From assembly GCA_903813345.2 (NCBI GenBank), contig CAIIXF020000001.1, forward strand, positions 59,694,270 to 59,758,269: a DNA stretch of 64,000 bases, in the 5' to 3' direction. The position numbers and the translations under genes are program-made. The notes beneath the pieces are model-generated. The model saw nothing but the letters and a program-made list of their open reading frames with translations, searched no databases and was not told the origin of the DNA. Below are positions 35,221 to 48,109 of this stretch, in pieces; within the stretch, counting starts at the first letter, position 1; each line of letters starts with the position of its first letter. This DNA is from Owenia fusiformis (lineage: Eukaryota > Annelida > Polychaeta > Sabellida > Oweniidae).

Positions 35221-36641
35221 ATATTGTTTTAAAAATTATCACAAAGCTAGCTATAAGCGATGACTCGGAATTAGAGATGGACGATAGTCGTTAAAACTAA
35301 CAATTTGAGCCGTATTGGAGATGAACGATACGCTAAAAACTGACGAACCCACGAACTCTTGATGCAGGGAAATTGGGAGGGCGAGGACGTGTCGTAGTAT
35401 TAGAATTAGGTAACATTAAATGCAAAAAAGTAGATTTCTTTTTTTCAATGGATTTGTCGCCGTCAAAGTAACACATGATCCGAATCATTCCGCAATGAAC
35501 ACTTTAAAACATCACTCTTCATAAATGTCACGATACGTTATGTACATCAAACTTTATTTCCAACCAAACAATAGACACTTCCTTTTACAAGTGAAACCTC
35601 TAAATGTCCTTGCATCAAATGATGTGGGATAAAATCAAGTCTCGTCAACATCCGTTGAGTTAGAAAAGGAGTCTCTGCTTTTTGCAGCAATTTTCATAGT
35701 GTCTCATTGATTATATAAGCATCGATTCTATGTGTTGAGGACTATTTTCCAAGAACTATATTGATAGTTGCACTATTAGCTGTCAATACACTCACTCCAT
35801 TTCAATGTGTCATCAACTCTAGATGTTATGCAATAACATTAGAGCATTACCCCGCATTTTCGTTGTCATTTCTTAGTGGAAATATGAACCTTGTCACGTC
35901 AAGGTACTTGGAGTTTCTGATTCTGCATCGATAGAGCTCTCAATAAAAGAAAGGAAAATAAAACGTTGAAATGGTTATTTGGTGCATCTTATCAATGCTG
36001 AGAAAATGTGGTTGGGAAGGGAATACATTTTAAAGTATTGCAATTTTATGTTTGGAAATTTACAATTACATTAGGCATCTTGTGTCGCAAGAGCTTCTTT
36101 GTGGTCTATAAAGTGGAATATATGAAAATAGATAATTATGACATAGTGCCTCGGTTTCCTGACTAAGCTCATAAGTCATACGCCTGGGGCTCAATGCCTT
36201 ACCATTTTTCTAATAACAATTTTATTGGGCCATTTCATTGTAAGTTATTGGTGAATATGTAATTCTAAACATGATAATATATTCTCTCTGGAGCACAGGG
36301 TTCCATTTTGGATCAAGGTATTTAGCCTCAATGTGCTCTATGCAAATGGGTTAAACTACCAAAATGAATTGCAGAAAGCAATAACTCATAGTGTCTGAGT
36401 TGAATTCAGAACATCTGACAAAATATTGTTATTTTCGTGGTAAATTAAAGTTGTGCTGTCCCATGATTTGTATCCTCCAAACATTAAGATTTCAGGTACA
36501 TGTATGTACATATCCTGATTTCGAACTATTATTTTGAAAAGTAAAACCAATCCAGTGTAATATCTAAATTCTCAATTCTAATTTGTTTAATTAGTAAATT
36601 GCAAGTTAGTGTTGCGTTGGTGAATACAAATCATATGGACA
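35221..36641. other. Intergenic, no recognisable gene
   Basis: No ORF above 60 codons of interest and no RNA gene seen. Confidence 0.45.
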
Positions 36642-36646
36642 TAATA

Positions 36647-37088
36647 CACCCTATGCAGCTCCATAAACATAGCTCCGCACCCAATATTTAGAGGGGCTCA
36701 TATCTGAAGAACATTTCCGAATTTTTATAAAATCACACAGATACTGTCTGGCTTCCAAGATGCAAAAATAATTTGCATGGGTAGTGTATCTTGAACACCA
36801 TTTTTTATGAATGCTGGGGACGCAGTATTAAAAGGATAGTCTCAAAATATATAGGTCTGGGAAATGTTTAAGGCATACTGCGTCGCTATAAAATGAATTG
36901 CACTACTATTTTCACAATTTTATTGATATTTGGTGTCAAATACACATATCTTGGTATATTTGAAGTCCCAAAACGGCTTAGTTTCAGAAATATCCCAATT
37001 TTAAATTCAAAAATGACCGTTAGCTCCGCACCCTCCGCTCATTTGCGCCGCACCCAATATTTCCCACAGGCTCTGTCTGCATAGGGTG
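36647..37088. mobile_element. 442-bp MITE, CAC...GTG ends, TSD TAATA
   Basis: Inverted ends CACCCTATGCAG and CTGCATAGGGTG. The direct duplication TAATA flanks both sides (36642-36646 and 37089-37093). Near each end is a direct copy of CTCCGCACCCAATATTT or a variant, which could be a transposase-binding subterminal repeat. The end CACCCTATGC is shared with the element at 41656. The 63-codon ORF inside shows no recognised domain. Confidence 0.8.
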
Positions 37089-37307
37089 TAATATAACGTA
37101 CTGTATTACATACCTAGCGAAGCATTTGTATGGAAGTCAATGGGAAAGTTAGCGAGCTATATCCACCGATATTGCCCGATTACGATTACCCCGATATAGC
37201 CCGCTTACCTCGTTTTGATATTAGATTTCTTTAATAACCATGATAATATCATGACGTCACGTCATTGATACAAAGTAACCATGGGAACAAAGGCATGTAA
37301 TACATCA

Positions 37308-37419
37308 GTTATGTCACTATGACGTGAAATATGCCTTCGTTCTTGCCCAAATATAGAGCCTCCCAAGGTCGGCCTATATTGGGAGAACTCAGGCATATTT
37401 CACGTCATAGTGACATAAC
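37308..37419. repeat. 112-bp inverted repeat
   Basis: GTTATGTCACTATGACGTGA at the left pairs with its complement at the right, continuing inward through AATATGCC and then CCCAAATATAG/CTATATTGGG around a small loop. MITE-like, but I found no target duplication. Confidence 0.75.
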
Positions 37420-38206
37420 CTCTAAATATTTAGTAATTGTTTTTATGATTAAGAAATATCAAACATTAACCCCCTTTTGGGAGCAGGTCGCGAACATACT
37501 TTATTAACACGATGGGATTTTTCGACTCGTGATGCATTATATGTTTCATACTTTCATTCTTGTCTAAAAAGTCATCATTAGCTTTTTCAAAGAAAAATAA
37601 AGCAATAATTTCAATAAATCATGGTCATGATTATCCGTTGTGTTGGTAACAAATTGGATCAGTTGAATTTCGTTGATAACAACACACATGTGGTAGGCTT
37701 AGAAGAAGAATATACCATAATTTGAAAATATAAATAATCGTCAATGTTTTGAAGAACATAATGGAACGAAATGTTATAAAAGTCAGAGAACATGGTGTTT
37801 AACAACATCATGCTTTTATTTTATTTATTTTCCTCTTCGATCTTTTCTTAACCAAAACTTTATCTTGATATGTTTGATAATTCCTTGACCTTACCTTGTT
37901 CTTAATATTCGTAATATTATGCTTTATATGCGGGTATAAACATCAGAAATGATGTCACCTGTTAAACCTTTTATATGTTCTGTATTTTATTATATTATTA
38001 AGGAATTAATTGAATTGAATTGAATTTTATCGCTTCGACTAGGAACACACAGTAATTTCTTTGAGTTGTTCGAAGTACATGTATGCATCATATGTTTTGT
38101 TATGATTGGTATTTTTGAGTTTGATAATTTTGTCTATCGTTGTTGCGATGAACAGACACGGTGTTAATATGAGTTAATATAAGTGAGCTCGATGCCAGTA
38201 TATGAA
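37420..38206. other. Intergenic, no recognisable gene
   Basis: AT-rich, with a short TTGAATTGAA tandem near 38008-38027. Nothing coding. Confidence 0.45.
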
Positions 38207-39035
38207 CACTCCCTTCCAAAAGTTTGCAACCTTAGTTCCCTCATTGTTAAAGCATCTTTATGTTTGAATTTTTATTTATATAACCTGTGAAATATTGACG
38301 GAAATGTAATTTGACCTCATTTCCAATGCCTCCAAATTTTCGCAATTTTTCCTCAATTACAATACAGTTAGGTCGAAAATTGATGATACATTTGATGAAT
38401 TTTTGAAAATCGTCATTCCTATATAAATCAATGGGAAATGGTGGGTTCGGGGAAAATCAGAAATCAGGATATCTATTCAGTAAAAGATTCATCCAAAAAT
38501 ATTTTTATATAGAAAATTGAAATGTCTAACTTTTTTGTAAGTTTTCAGTTTAAGGTACAGAGCTTCAGTCATTTTTGAAAATAATTTTTCGCCTCCTGTG
38601 TTATTTCAATGGGAGGGGTTTTTGGAAAAATGATTTTGACTTTGAAGACCTATAACTTTTTTAAACCTGAAGAAACGTATCCATTTTTTAGTATATAAAT
38701 TATTGAATTGACTACCTAACTTGTATTCTTTTCAAGAACGCAGACGAATGCATATTCTTTCATATGACTTGCGGCAAACCTACCATTTTCCATTGGTTTA
38801 CCTGGGAATGTCGATTTTCAAAAATTCATCAGATTTATCATCAATTTTTGACCTATTGTGAGGAAAAAATTGGGAAAACTTGGAGGCATTGGAAATGAAG
38901 TCAAGCAACATCTCCATCAATGTTATAAGTATATATTTTCCTTGCAGGCTATAGTAAATAAAAACATAAAGAGGTTTTAATACGTAGTTCAATGAGTCGA
39001 GGGAGCTAAGGTTGCCAAACTTTTGGAGGGGAGTG
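38207..39035. mobile_element. Foldback element, copy 1 of the CACTCCC family
   Basis: Outer ends CACTCCCTTCCAAAAGTTTG and CAAACTTTTGGAGGGGAGTG pair. Arms of about 240 bp continue with AACCTTAG, GAATTTTTAT, CGAAAATTGATGAT and 'GATTTTCAAAAATTCATC' in opposite orientation. A second, interrupted copy lies at 46599-48107. No transposase. Target duplication not visible here. Confidence 0.75.
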
Positions 39036-41650
39036 TTTTTTGGAGTGAGGTTTCAATGATGTGGAAGCATAATTGTGCATTGAAGTAAATTGAAACAGCA
39101 ATCTTTATTAGACGATAAAATGAAAAAAATAAATTTCGTTTATAAAAATTAATCAATAGTAATTCGATTATTGTAATTGCATATTGAACCAAGTCCAACT
39201 GGACAAACACTTGCCTCAAAGATTGGAACAGCGTAAACAATAGATAAAGATCGTGCAGTTCATCTTACATACTTACAAATGTGAAACTTCATCGCCGATT
39301 GATCCGTCATTTATTCATAAAGGATCCTCAAAACATAGATGTAGCTGGTTTGCATTGGCAGAATCATTTATGATTATGATCTCCGGGGTATGATCTCCCG
39401 TAAACGGAAAAACAGGGCCGTAGATGCTGTAAGCGACTTAGTATCAAAACATATTGACGCAAAAGAAAAATGTGGAAATAAGAGAAGATCAACCGTTCTC
39501 ATAAAATCCGATTTTTCATTATACGATAAGTAGAACATGCTATATTAACATCCTTGACGACGATTTATCTTCTTTCTAACTAATATAGTGGAAACGAAAA
39601 ATGAAACGAATTAATAATCTGAGTGATACAATTCCTGATTACTTCAACATTAATCCAACAGGTTGACAACATAAATATTATTCATTATCAACTATCTCAT
39701 TAATTACCATCATAATACATGATAATTTCGTATAATTTTGTAAATATCAATAAAGTGGTACGGGCAACACTTGACAAGGGATCATCAAAAACCCATAGGC
39801 CATTTTGATGTTTTTCACATTGTACTAGTCTTTTGGTATAAATATTTCTTTTTAATCAGAAATGAAAAGGAACTAAAGTACGAAGCCATAAGTGATCTAG
39901 GCACAATTATATCGCATTTCTATGGAAAATATTGCATCGAATTTAATAATAAGTACAGTTGAACACGGGTCTTAAAGGTCGATTGTATTTGCGCTCGCTT
40001 GTATTTTTTGTCTAGCTATGTGTGAAAATACAAATGAAAAATGTTAAAAGAAACCCGTATCTTTCTTACAAGTCCGGGATCTCGAGAACTATCATATATT
40101 TACTTACAGTTGTCTTGTTTTCCTAATTCTCATTTGAAAAGATTTCCTATTTACGTAATCGTGCTAACTGTGTTAACACGTGAGTTCACACCCTCATACA
40201 TCATACTAATCCAGAACCATCCAACCATCGGTGAAACCACTCCATAAGAGTGATCCATTACTATAACTCATTTGTCATTATCTTTTTTACACGGAACAAA
40301 AGTGTATCAAATGAGATATTGGTGATACCTTTGAAATAGAGCCCATTTATATCAAATACACATTATGTATTATAATACACCTTAATGAAAATGATATATC
40401 ACTGTCTGATGGTTATTTTTTCAAAAAACTTAATTAAGGGACGGGCTCATATTATTGATACCTTTCAAATACATGAACTACCCTTTTTAAAATTTTAAAA
40501 TTTATCTTTGTATTAGATTTATTTAGATTATACTTGGTTATACGTGTTCGTGCTGCAATTATCAAGATGTTATAACGTCTAATTGATAACGCCTGTGGGG
40601 GCGGGCAAAAGCATTCCGTTTTTTGTCACGTGGATGTCAATTCTTAGTTCGTTTGAAAAGAAAAAGTTGAATGAAAATTCTTTCCTCGAGAGTCCATTAT
40701 TGGTTCAAAAGCCCTTTAAAGGCCTTTCAAAGACTGTTGCAATATGGCGTCGAGCATATCCACATCCGATCATAGGCCAAGGCACTCATTATCGCGACCC
40801 ATTTAGTACTTGCCCTGAGGCTCGGATGAGACAGAACACTGCTTCCAATTGCAAGTAGACTGTAGAGATCATCCAATGTTATGGTCGTGCAGTGGTGCCA
40901 TATTTGGCATCCAGTGGTGTCATCTTTTGCATCCAGTCATATATAAAAAAGAAAGATCAATCCGAGTGTAGGATGTTTGCGCCTTCTCAACAACTCTGGA
41001 TGATAACAGGCCAAGGCTTTTATTTGAGTTTCGTGCAGAAGCATGATTGACTTTGTCATTGCATGTCAATCTAACTTTACAACTGTTCTAACCTATTTCA
41101 AATATTATGGGAAGGGGCGACAACCTGAAGTGATTTAAACTTTACTTGGTAATTTTATGAGTTGCTTGACAATTCTAATCAAAACTGCCAGTTCATATTT
41201 TACTCCAAATAAACGTAATGTATCTAGGTGTTCGCTGATGTGTCTGTCAATTTCTTTTATTGAAACAAAAATATCATCGCAAGATGTTTCTTCCTATACC
41301 TAACACACCAGTCACATTTCCTACGGCGACCTTGCGGTCTATCATTTCTGCGGTCAGTAACATTTCTACGCTCGCCGTGGAATTTCTGCGCTCTCATACT
41401 TTTGCAGTCACATTTCCCACGGCAGCCGCACGGTGAATTTTAAATTTCTGTTGATAAATAATACTTTTTTCATTTTATTTACATCGGGACAATTTATAAA
41501 TGTTATTCATAGTGCTAGGATGTGATATCAAATGAAAAGTGATCGTGAAACATTGACAAATAATGATTCAATCTTGTTGAGCCAGTTGATTTCTACGGGG
41601 ACCTCAGAAATGAACAAATATTATAACTCCGAGTTATAATTTCTACGCCT
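39036..41650. other. Intergenic, no recognisable gene
   Basis: Only unrecognised ORFs of 63-91 codons. 40310-40480 has loosely repeated phrases (GATACCTTTGAAATA, GATACCTTTCAAATA). Just left of the MITE at 41656, 41320-41450 is richer in CG dinucleotides (CTACGGCGACC, CCACGGCAGCCG). Confidence 0.4.
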
Positions 41651-41655
41651 TCCCT

Positions 41656-42218
41656 CACCCTATGCTTAGTGAGCGGAGCTAATTTCAAGGGTGATGGTAA
41701 AGACGAGGCAGGGCGCCCAAAAACCAAAAAATATTAGTACCATAATCTTTTAAGTCGTATTATTGCAGCATAAGGTGATGATATTGTGATATTTTATGCT
41801 GTTTTAGAAGTGAAAGATGTTAAACTATGCATACCGTTTGTTTTACATCCAATAAAACGAATAGTTAAGATGAAACAGTCGTTTGAAGATACAATTTGAA
41901 TTTACCGCAAGAAATTACAACCTAATATTGTCAATATGTCAATAATTCCTGATCGATGTCACATATAAAGATATATGTACCTAGATATGTTTTATTTTTT
42001 CATATATGCGAAATAAGGCGGTCTCTAGTTATGTACATCCAATGCAAAATGAATGTTTACTAGAGTGTCTATTCGGCGATCAGAATTTCGATGACGAGCA
42101 ATGGCGATGTAATTTGCGAAGAAAACATCAGTGCACCTAGTTACAGGCCAGGTTTGGGCGCCATGCCTCGTCTTTACCACCACCCTTGAAATTAGGTCCG
42201 CTCACTAAGCATAGGGTG
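41656..42218. mobile_element. 563-bp MITE, CAC...GTG ends, TSD TCCCT
   Basis: Terminal inverted repeats of about 62 bp with few mismatches start CACCCTATGCTTAGTGAGCG and include TAATTTCAAGGGTG and AAGACGAGGC. The GC-containing direct duplication TCCCT flanks both ends (41651-41655 and 42219-42223), which makes chance unlikely. The interior is AT-rich and non-coding. The terminus relates it to the MITE at 36647. Confidence 0.85.
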
Positions 42219-42275
42219 TCCCTGCGGCCTGTAAAAATCAGCATTCGCCGTACGGAGGCCGCATTTGCCGAAATT

Positions 42276-42371
42276 AAAATATCATCATAAGATGTTTCTT
42301 CCTATACCTAACTATCGAAATAGAAATATCATTATAAGATGTGTCTTCCTATAGCTAACTATTGAAACAAA
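42276..42371 (+). repeat. Two tandem copies of an ATATCATCATAAGATGT unit
   Basis: A unit of about 45 bp (ATATCATCATAAGATGT, then TTCTTCCTATACCTAACTAT, then a GAAA tail) occurs twice here. A third copy lies at 41268-41306, on the other side of the MITE at 41656, so the MITE probably inserted near a pre-existing small array. Confidence 0.6.
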
Positions 42372-45300
42372 AGTGTATGATGAGTCTCTGAATGCGATAA
42401 CAGTCGTAGCCTATGGAGCATTTTCAGAGAATAGTTAAACAGTCATGTCCCTTAAGCGCTGTGTAATAGTAGTTTCTACGAGCTCTTCGCCTCGCTTCAA
42501 TATATATATTTATCTCATACTTGGACGTGTTTGTAAAAACCTATATTTTCATCAGCGGGTAGATATAGCTATACGTCCCGCTCCGAGCGGACAGACCTGC
42601 GGCCCTCGGGCAAATATATTATATTGGCCTCGGGATAATCCCAAAATCCTGAACCTCATATAGGAAAATCTCTATATATCGCTAGATATAGTTGTGTGAG
42701 GCCATCAAAACTTTATATTAATATGAGAAAGAAAAAAGGGAGTTAATTCTTAAAATAACAAAGATATGAGAAAAAATGGTGTAAGGGTTTCCACTTTTTT
42801 TTACCACACTGTAGTTTGCAAATCACATCTTGATACACGTTGGGTGGTAAATTCCTCTGTTTAGCAAAATGTAATTGCAGAACATCAATATTAGCCAAAT
42901 CTTTTCCATATACAGTAGATAGTAGATAAAATCTTAATTGATGGCTCAAAGAAGTGATTGGCTATCGATCACTCAGACAAGTCTTGATTAATTACTTAAT
43001 TCATCAGTTCATACGTAATGTCACAAGCTTACCACGTGCGTTCTACTTCGTTCATGGTGCTACAAACTACAAACTACAAAGTGTCTCGGATGATTCTAAC
43101 TTAAGAGTCTCTTAAGTAACATGAACGGGTGATGGTGCTAAAACAAGGTTTCTGTAAAACAAATTAGGATTACCTTGTGAAACTTTCAGATGACCTTTGA
43201 AGTTACCAAGTGAAAATAGATTTTTATAATTATCAAATTGTTTGACATATGTTAAAATTTCAAGAATGTTTCTGCATCAAGAAATATGAGTTATTTTGTG
43301 TTTGCCTCGGTGCATTTTTCGGGACACCCTGTATATGTTAAGAAAGAGATCACATAGATTTTAAATTAATGTTTTGAGTGGTCCTGTTTTTCGGACCAGC
43401 TTCTCTTTTATAGTCTCGTGATTATGATTATGTCTCGATTCTTTGCCTTCATTTTCCTGTTTTGCCATCGCATCGACGGTACATTTATGTCGAGGTCTTG
43501 GGCGCCGCGTTTCTTCAGCGCAGGTTCTTGAAAACATTCATTGGAAATGTGTATAGTTGTAAAATCGTAAAGTAGTTAATCCAATAGCAGGTGTGCCTTT
43601 AAGGGTCCATCTTCTGGTGGCATGGGTGGCCACTTTGGATTTTTTTATAAATATGTCTGTGTGAAAATTCTGGAAAACGCTTATCATACATTTCGAATTG
43701 CAGGCTCCCTCCAAAGTTTTGGAGGGGAGCATCTTTTCGAATGGACTTTGCTGTACTGTTCATTGTATGGTTATTTTTTCCGAATTTCAAGTTTCTCACC
43801 TATCCCAATATCCTAAGCTTTTACACGTTACCAGAGAGTGGGACTTTTCTATATGGGTGGCATATTTGGATTATGTTGGCCACATCGGATGTTGTTATTC
43901 GCCGATCTCACGTTTGGAATTGTTCCTATTTTGACATTGAAAGACAACTGGTGCCCACTTCCCATGTACGACGTTTTTTCATGCTCAGTAGCACTTTCTA
44001 ATATTTGTCCTGCCACAATGATTTTTCGTATACATCGGATCTCTAAACTTTTTATAGAAAGCAATGTTGAAAAGAGATGAGATAGAATGCATATTTTACT
44101 GATGCGTTGGTCACGGCATTTTTCATAAAACCTTATTCAACCTTAATAATGGAAACCCGTTGGTCTAATAGTCGTTATGAGATTCAACACTAATAGCCGT
44201 TATGAGATTGAACGCAATCTCATTATTATTTTAAAAAATTGATTACTTCGCATTTATCTACATATATTCTAAACTTAAGAGGCCTTTTACATCGGATAGC
44301 AGAATCAAGACCCTGGACTATTTTGCAAGTTGTGTCATATAACATATTCATCTATCTACTTAGCAACGAAGAAGTCTCAAATCCGCCGCTTTCAGTGATG
44401 ATTTTGCGATTGTATTGACAGATCGAATTACTTTCGCAGAAACTAATTAAATCTGAAATTTGAATATGCGAGGGAAAATATAATGCAGGATGGGCCAAAA
44501 TGTCACCCAAAAAATTTTAATAACTCAGTCACCCAGTATGGGTTTTAAGTTATATTTTGTACAATTGGACCTTATTTAATGTTCTTACATTCTCCTAAGT
44601 TACGTCGGTCTATTTTAAATGTCTCGATTTTCAAAATTACCCAATATCACCTGTCCATGGATAGAGGTAACGCGGTCCAGCCGAGCATATCTATCCAAAA
44701 CGGGGAAGGATATACTTATAATGTGAACATATTTTTCTGACTTCACTTCTGACACATTTAAATGTAATTTGTCAAAACTTGTGCACCATTAAACCCTACT
44801 CAGAGACAACATTGGTCTATTAATGATCTTTTTGTGGTGATTTTTGACGTAATCATAACAAAATAATGTTTTTGGTTATTCACTTAATGGAGTTTTAATA
44901 AGTTATGGTTACCATTCGCCTATATATATCCCAATTCACCTCAACTCATCACATACAATATGTACTAAGCCATCAGTTAGTTCTCACCGAGTAAGTACCA
45001 AAACCTGTAGTGATCAGTATGAACACTAAATAATTAATCAATCGACTAATCAAATTTTTTTACAACCCATTATCTAATCTAGCCGTCTAAGGGACTGCTT
45101 AGTAGGGGTTAGTTGTTGAGGGATACGCGGGGGAAACTTAGTTTCCATTTCGTCTCATTTTTATATCGTTACAAAATCATTATGCTGCCAAGAATCTCGA
45201 CATTTTCATATTATATACTATGTGATATATGATAGATCAATCAATTATGATTATATAATCCGCTGATAAGTAACAAGATACGAAATGAGTTTAATAATAA

Positions 45301-45385
45301 AGAAGCCACTTTATTTGTTGGTGAAATATATCAGGAACAAAAGAGCCTTGAGCGAGACTTAAGGTGGCATATAACCCTGTTTATT
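42372..45385. other. Intergenic, no recognisable gene
   Basis: A cluster of overlapping ORFs at 43538-44080 on both strands shows no recognised domain. 42570-42640 is locally GC-rich with short palindromes (CCGCTCCGAGCGG, CCCTCGGG). Confidence 0.45.
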
Positions 45386-45548
45386 TTTTCGTGAAGCCAC
45401 TCAGTAAAATTACGATTTCTCTGCACCCTGATGTCCAATCAACATCATTCGAGTATATATGTGTTCCTGACATGTTTGAATGATCTTGATTGGACATCAG
45501 GTTGCAGAGAAATCGTAATTTTACTGAGTGGCTTCACGAAAAAATAAA
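45386..45548. repeat. 163-bp near-perfect inverted repeat
   Basis: Arms of about 70 bp: ATTTTTTCGTGAAGCCACTC, then AGTAAAATTACGATTTCTCT, then a GCA(A/C)CCTGATGTCCAATCA stretch, and their complement. The loop is about 20 bp. MITE-like; no target duplication recognised. Confidence 0.8.
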
Positions 45549-46598
45549 AAGACTATACGCCTCGTTAAGCCGTGCATTTTCTGTTCACAGATTGGTGACT
45601 ACTCACGAAGGAACGCCATTTATCTTAAACATCATCTGGCCATGACATAGATCAAGTAGGAAAACACAAGATCAATCGTTGATGCTATTTCTGTGTATTC
45701 TTTACGGATACAAGACGACAACCAGTACTTATACACATTAAGATATGCTTATTGCATTTGTGAACGGGGATTATGTTCCTTAGAGCTGCTAAATGCTCAT
45801 GAAAATGTTATTTTTATACTCATAATAAAACATGCGGTTTAGACAGTAGAAATAACACCTGGAATATTACTTTATTGTAAAATAAAGGTTTCAAACGTTC
45901 ATATTAGCAGTGAATTTACCCGTACATTACATATAATGAGTTTTACTTAGGGGACGAACATATTCATTCAAATATGTGTATGAGGACGTTTTGCAGTTGA
46001 CGGACCTTAAAAATGATATTCATGACTTTGGAATTACTGCATGACAGCAGCTCTCAAATGTTGCTTATTAATTTATATCGTATGAAAGAATAACTCCCAA
46101 GATAATTTCCATATTCATTCAGTTTGATTCTCAATCACACTACTATCGGAGGATTTTTTCTGTCCGAAAAACAAACAAATCGCCTGATTGGCGCACGGGA
46201 TTTAACGTGTGCCAATCAGATAATTTGTTCGTTTTATGTGGGATCTCATTGGATTTATTATATTAAAACTTATTTTAAACCAAACTTAATGGCGTTAATT
46301 GAACTTAATGTGTAGAGTGCCCAGCTTTAATTTAACTATTGCATAAGAATTAGCATCATATAGGCTGAATAAGATGATATCACATTCATCACTCAGAACC
46401 CTAAATCTATGTCGAAATAATAGGGTTTTGGGCAGGGATTTCAGCTAAAGATTCCAAGGTATGAAAACGTCATACCTTGGAAATCCAACAAATTGATTTA
46501 GTTTTGCAATTTTTCGATTTATTCTTCAAATCTTTTTCAAGCAACTGAAAAGTTCGTAAAGGTACGAATTGATAAGTCATAGACCCCTGTAAAATATA
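45549..46598. other. Intergenic with two small hairpins
   Basis: A stem of about 26 bp with mismatches lies at 46172-46233 (core CTGATTGGC/GCCAATCAG). A perfect 12-bp stem TTCCAAGGTATG with a short loop lies at 46451-46481. No gene seen. Confidence 0.5.
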
Positions 46599-48107
46599 CA
46601 CTCTCCTCCATAAGTTTGGCGACTTTAGCTCCCCCATTGAACTACGTGTTAAAGCCTCTTTACGTTTGAATTTTTATTGACTTAACATGCGATGAAATAA
46701 CCTATAATATTGATGAAAACGTAATTTGATCACTTTATTTTCAATACCTTCAAATTTTCCAATGTTTTTTCCTCGATTACAATAGGTCGAAAATTGATGA
46801 TAAATTTGATGAATTTTTGAAAATCGTCATTCCCATGTGTTACGCAGTATATGGCATACATTCATGGTTGCGCGGTATTTGTGATACGGGTGAATATGCC
46901 ATACTCATCTGTGGTATATGGCATATTCCGCAGGTGAGTATGCGATATTCCGCAGTGAATATGCGACACATTGATTTCAGTGAATACCCGATACTCACCT
47001 GCGGAATATGTCATACTCACTTGCGGAATATGCCATATACCGCAGGTGAATATCCCATATACCGCAGGTGAAAACGTGATACAGAAAGCCTTAATTTGAT
47101 TGGTTTCGAGAATCAACTCTAAATGTAAAACTACGCTGGATTACCAATATGGTTAGTGCGTCGAGTACTAATATATGAATCCTGGATTGATTGAGAAAGT
47201 TTATTACGCGGGATTGGTGACTGATACTTCTGCTAAGTTACTATATTCGATACACAGTACTGTTGGTTCAATAATCATTATAATAATTTATAACGTTTTA
47301 CTTGTTCGTTCAATCGATGCAAATGACAATTGCGTACCTCCGTATCGCGTTCTCATTGGTTAGTGTGTATGCCATATACCGCAGGTGAATCTGTCACACA
47401 CCGCAAGTGAATATGCCATATTCGTTGCGGAATATGACATATTTTTGTATCGTGTTTACCGCGTAACACTCATGTAAACCAATGGAAATGGCTGGTTCAG
47501 GGCAAATCAGAAATCAGGATATCTCTTCAGTAAAAGATTCAGCAAAAATATTTTTATATAGAAAATTGAATTGTCTAACTTTTTTGTACACTATAAGTGT
47601 TTAGCTTACTTGATGAATACTAAAGTTACAGAGCTTCAAAGTCATTTTTGAAAATCATTTTTCGTGTTATTTGAATGGGATGGGTTTTGGAAAAATAATT
47701 TTGACTTTAAAGACCTATTACTTTGCTGATCCTAAAGAACGGTATCAATTTTTTGTTAATTAAAGTTAGCAAATTCAATTGCCTACCTAACTTGTATTTT
47801 TGCAAGGACTTGGATGGATGGATGGATATTCTGTCATATGACTTGCGGCAAACCTACCATTTTCCATTGGTTAACATGGGAATGTCGATTTTCAAAAATT
47901 CATCTTTATCATCAATTTTCGACCTATCGTAATTGAGGAAAAAATGAGAAAATTTGGAGGTATTGGAAATAAAGTCAAATTAAGTTTCAATCAATAGTAT
48001 AAGTATTTTTATCGCAGGTTAAGTAAATAAAAATTCAAAAGTAAAGAGGCTTTAACACGTAGTTCAATATGGGGCAGCTAAGGTTGCCAAACTTATGGAG
48101 GGGAGGG
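46599..48107. mobile_element. Foldback element, copy 2 of the CACTCCC family, interrupted
   Basis: The ends CACTCTCCTCCATAAGTTTG and CAAACTTATGGAGGGGAGGG match the family of 38207-39035, and TA lies outside both ends (46597-46598 and 48108-48109). Without the nested insertion at 46837-47470 its length is about 875 bp, close to the 829 bp of copy 1. No transposase. Confidence 0.8.
46837..47470. mobile_element. Nested 634-bp element with dense subterminal repeats
   Basis: It interrupts the foldback element inside a conserved phrase: CCCAT precedes it and CATGTAAACC follows, whereas the matching arm of the host element has an uninterrupted CCCATG. CAT is therefore duplicated (46834-46836 and 47471-47473). 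Its ends GTGTTACGC and GCGTAACAC are inverted. A unit like ATATGCCATATACCGCAGGT recurs many times in both orientations at 46850-47080 and again at 47366-47445. The centre (47100-47365) is unrelated and non-coding. Ends plus subterminal arrays look like a non-autonomous DNA transposon. Confidence 0.75.
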
Positions 48108-48109
48108 TA

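Noticed and set aside
37308-37419. CACTATGACGTG inside the inverted repeat resembles a Transib/RAG heptamer (CACTATG)
   Set aside because: The palindrome continues outward past the CAC, and the flanking five bases are inverted rather than direct, so this is not a terminus with a TSD.
43538-44080. Stack of overlapping ORFs on both strands
   Set aside because: Overlap in all frames reflects a locally low stop-codon density; no domain found.
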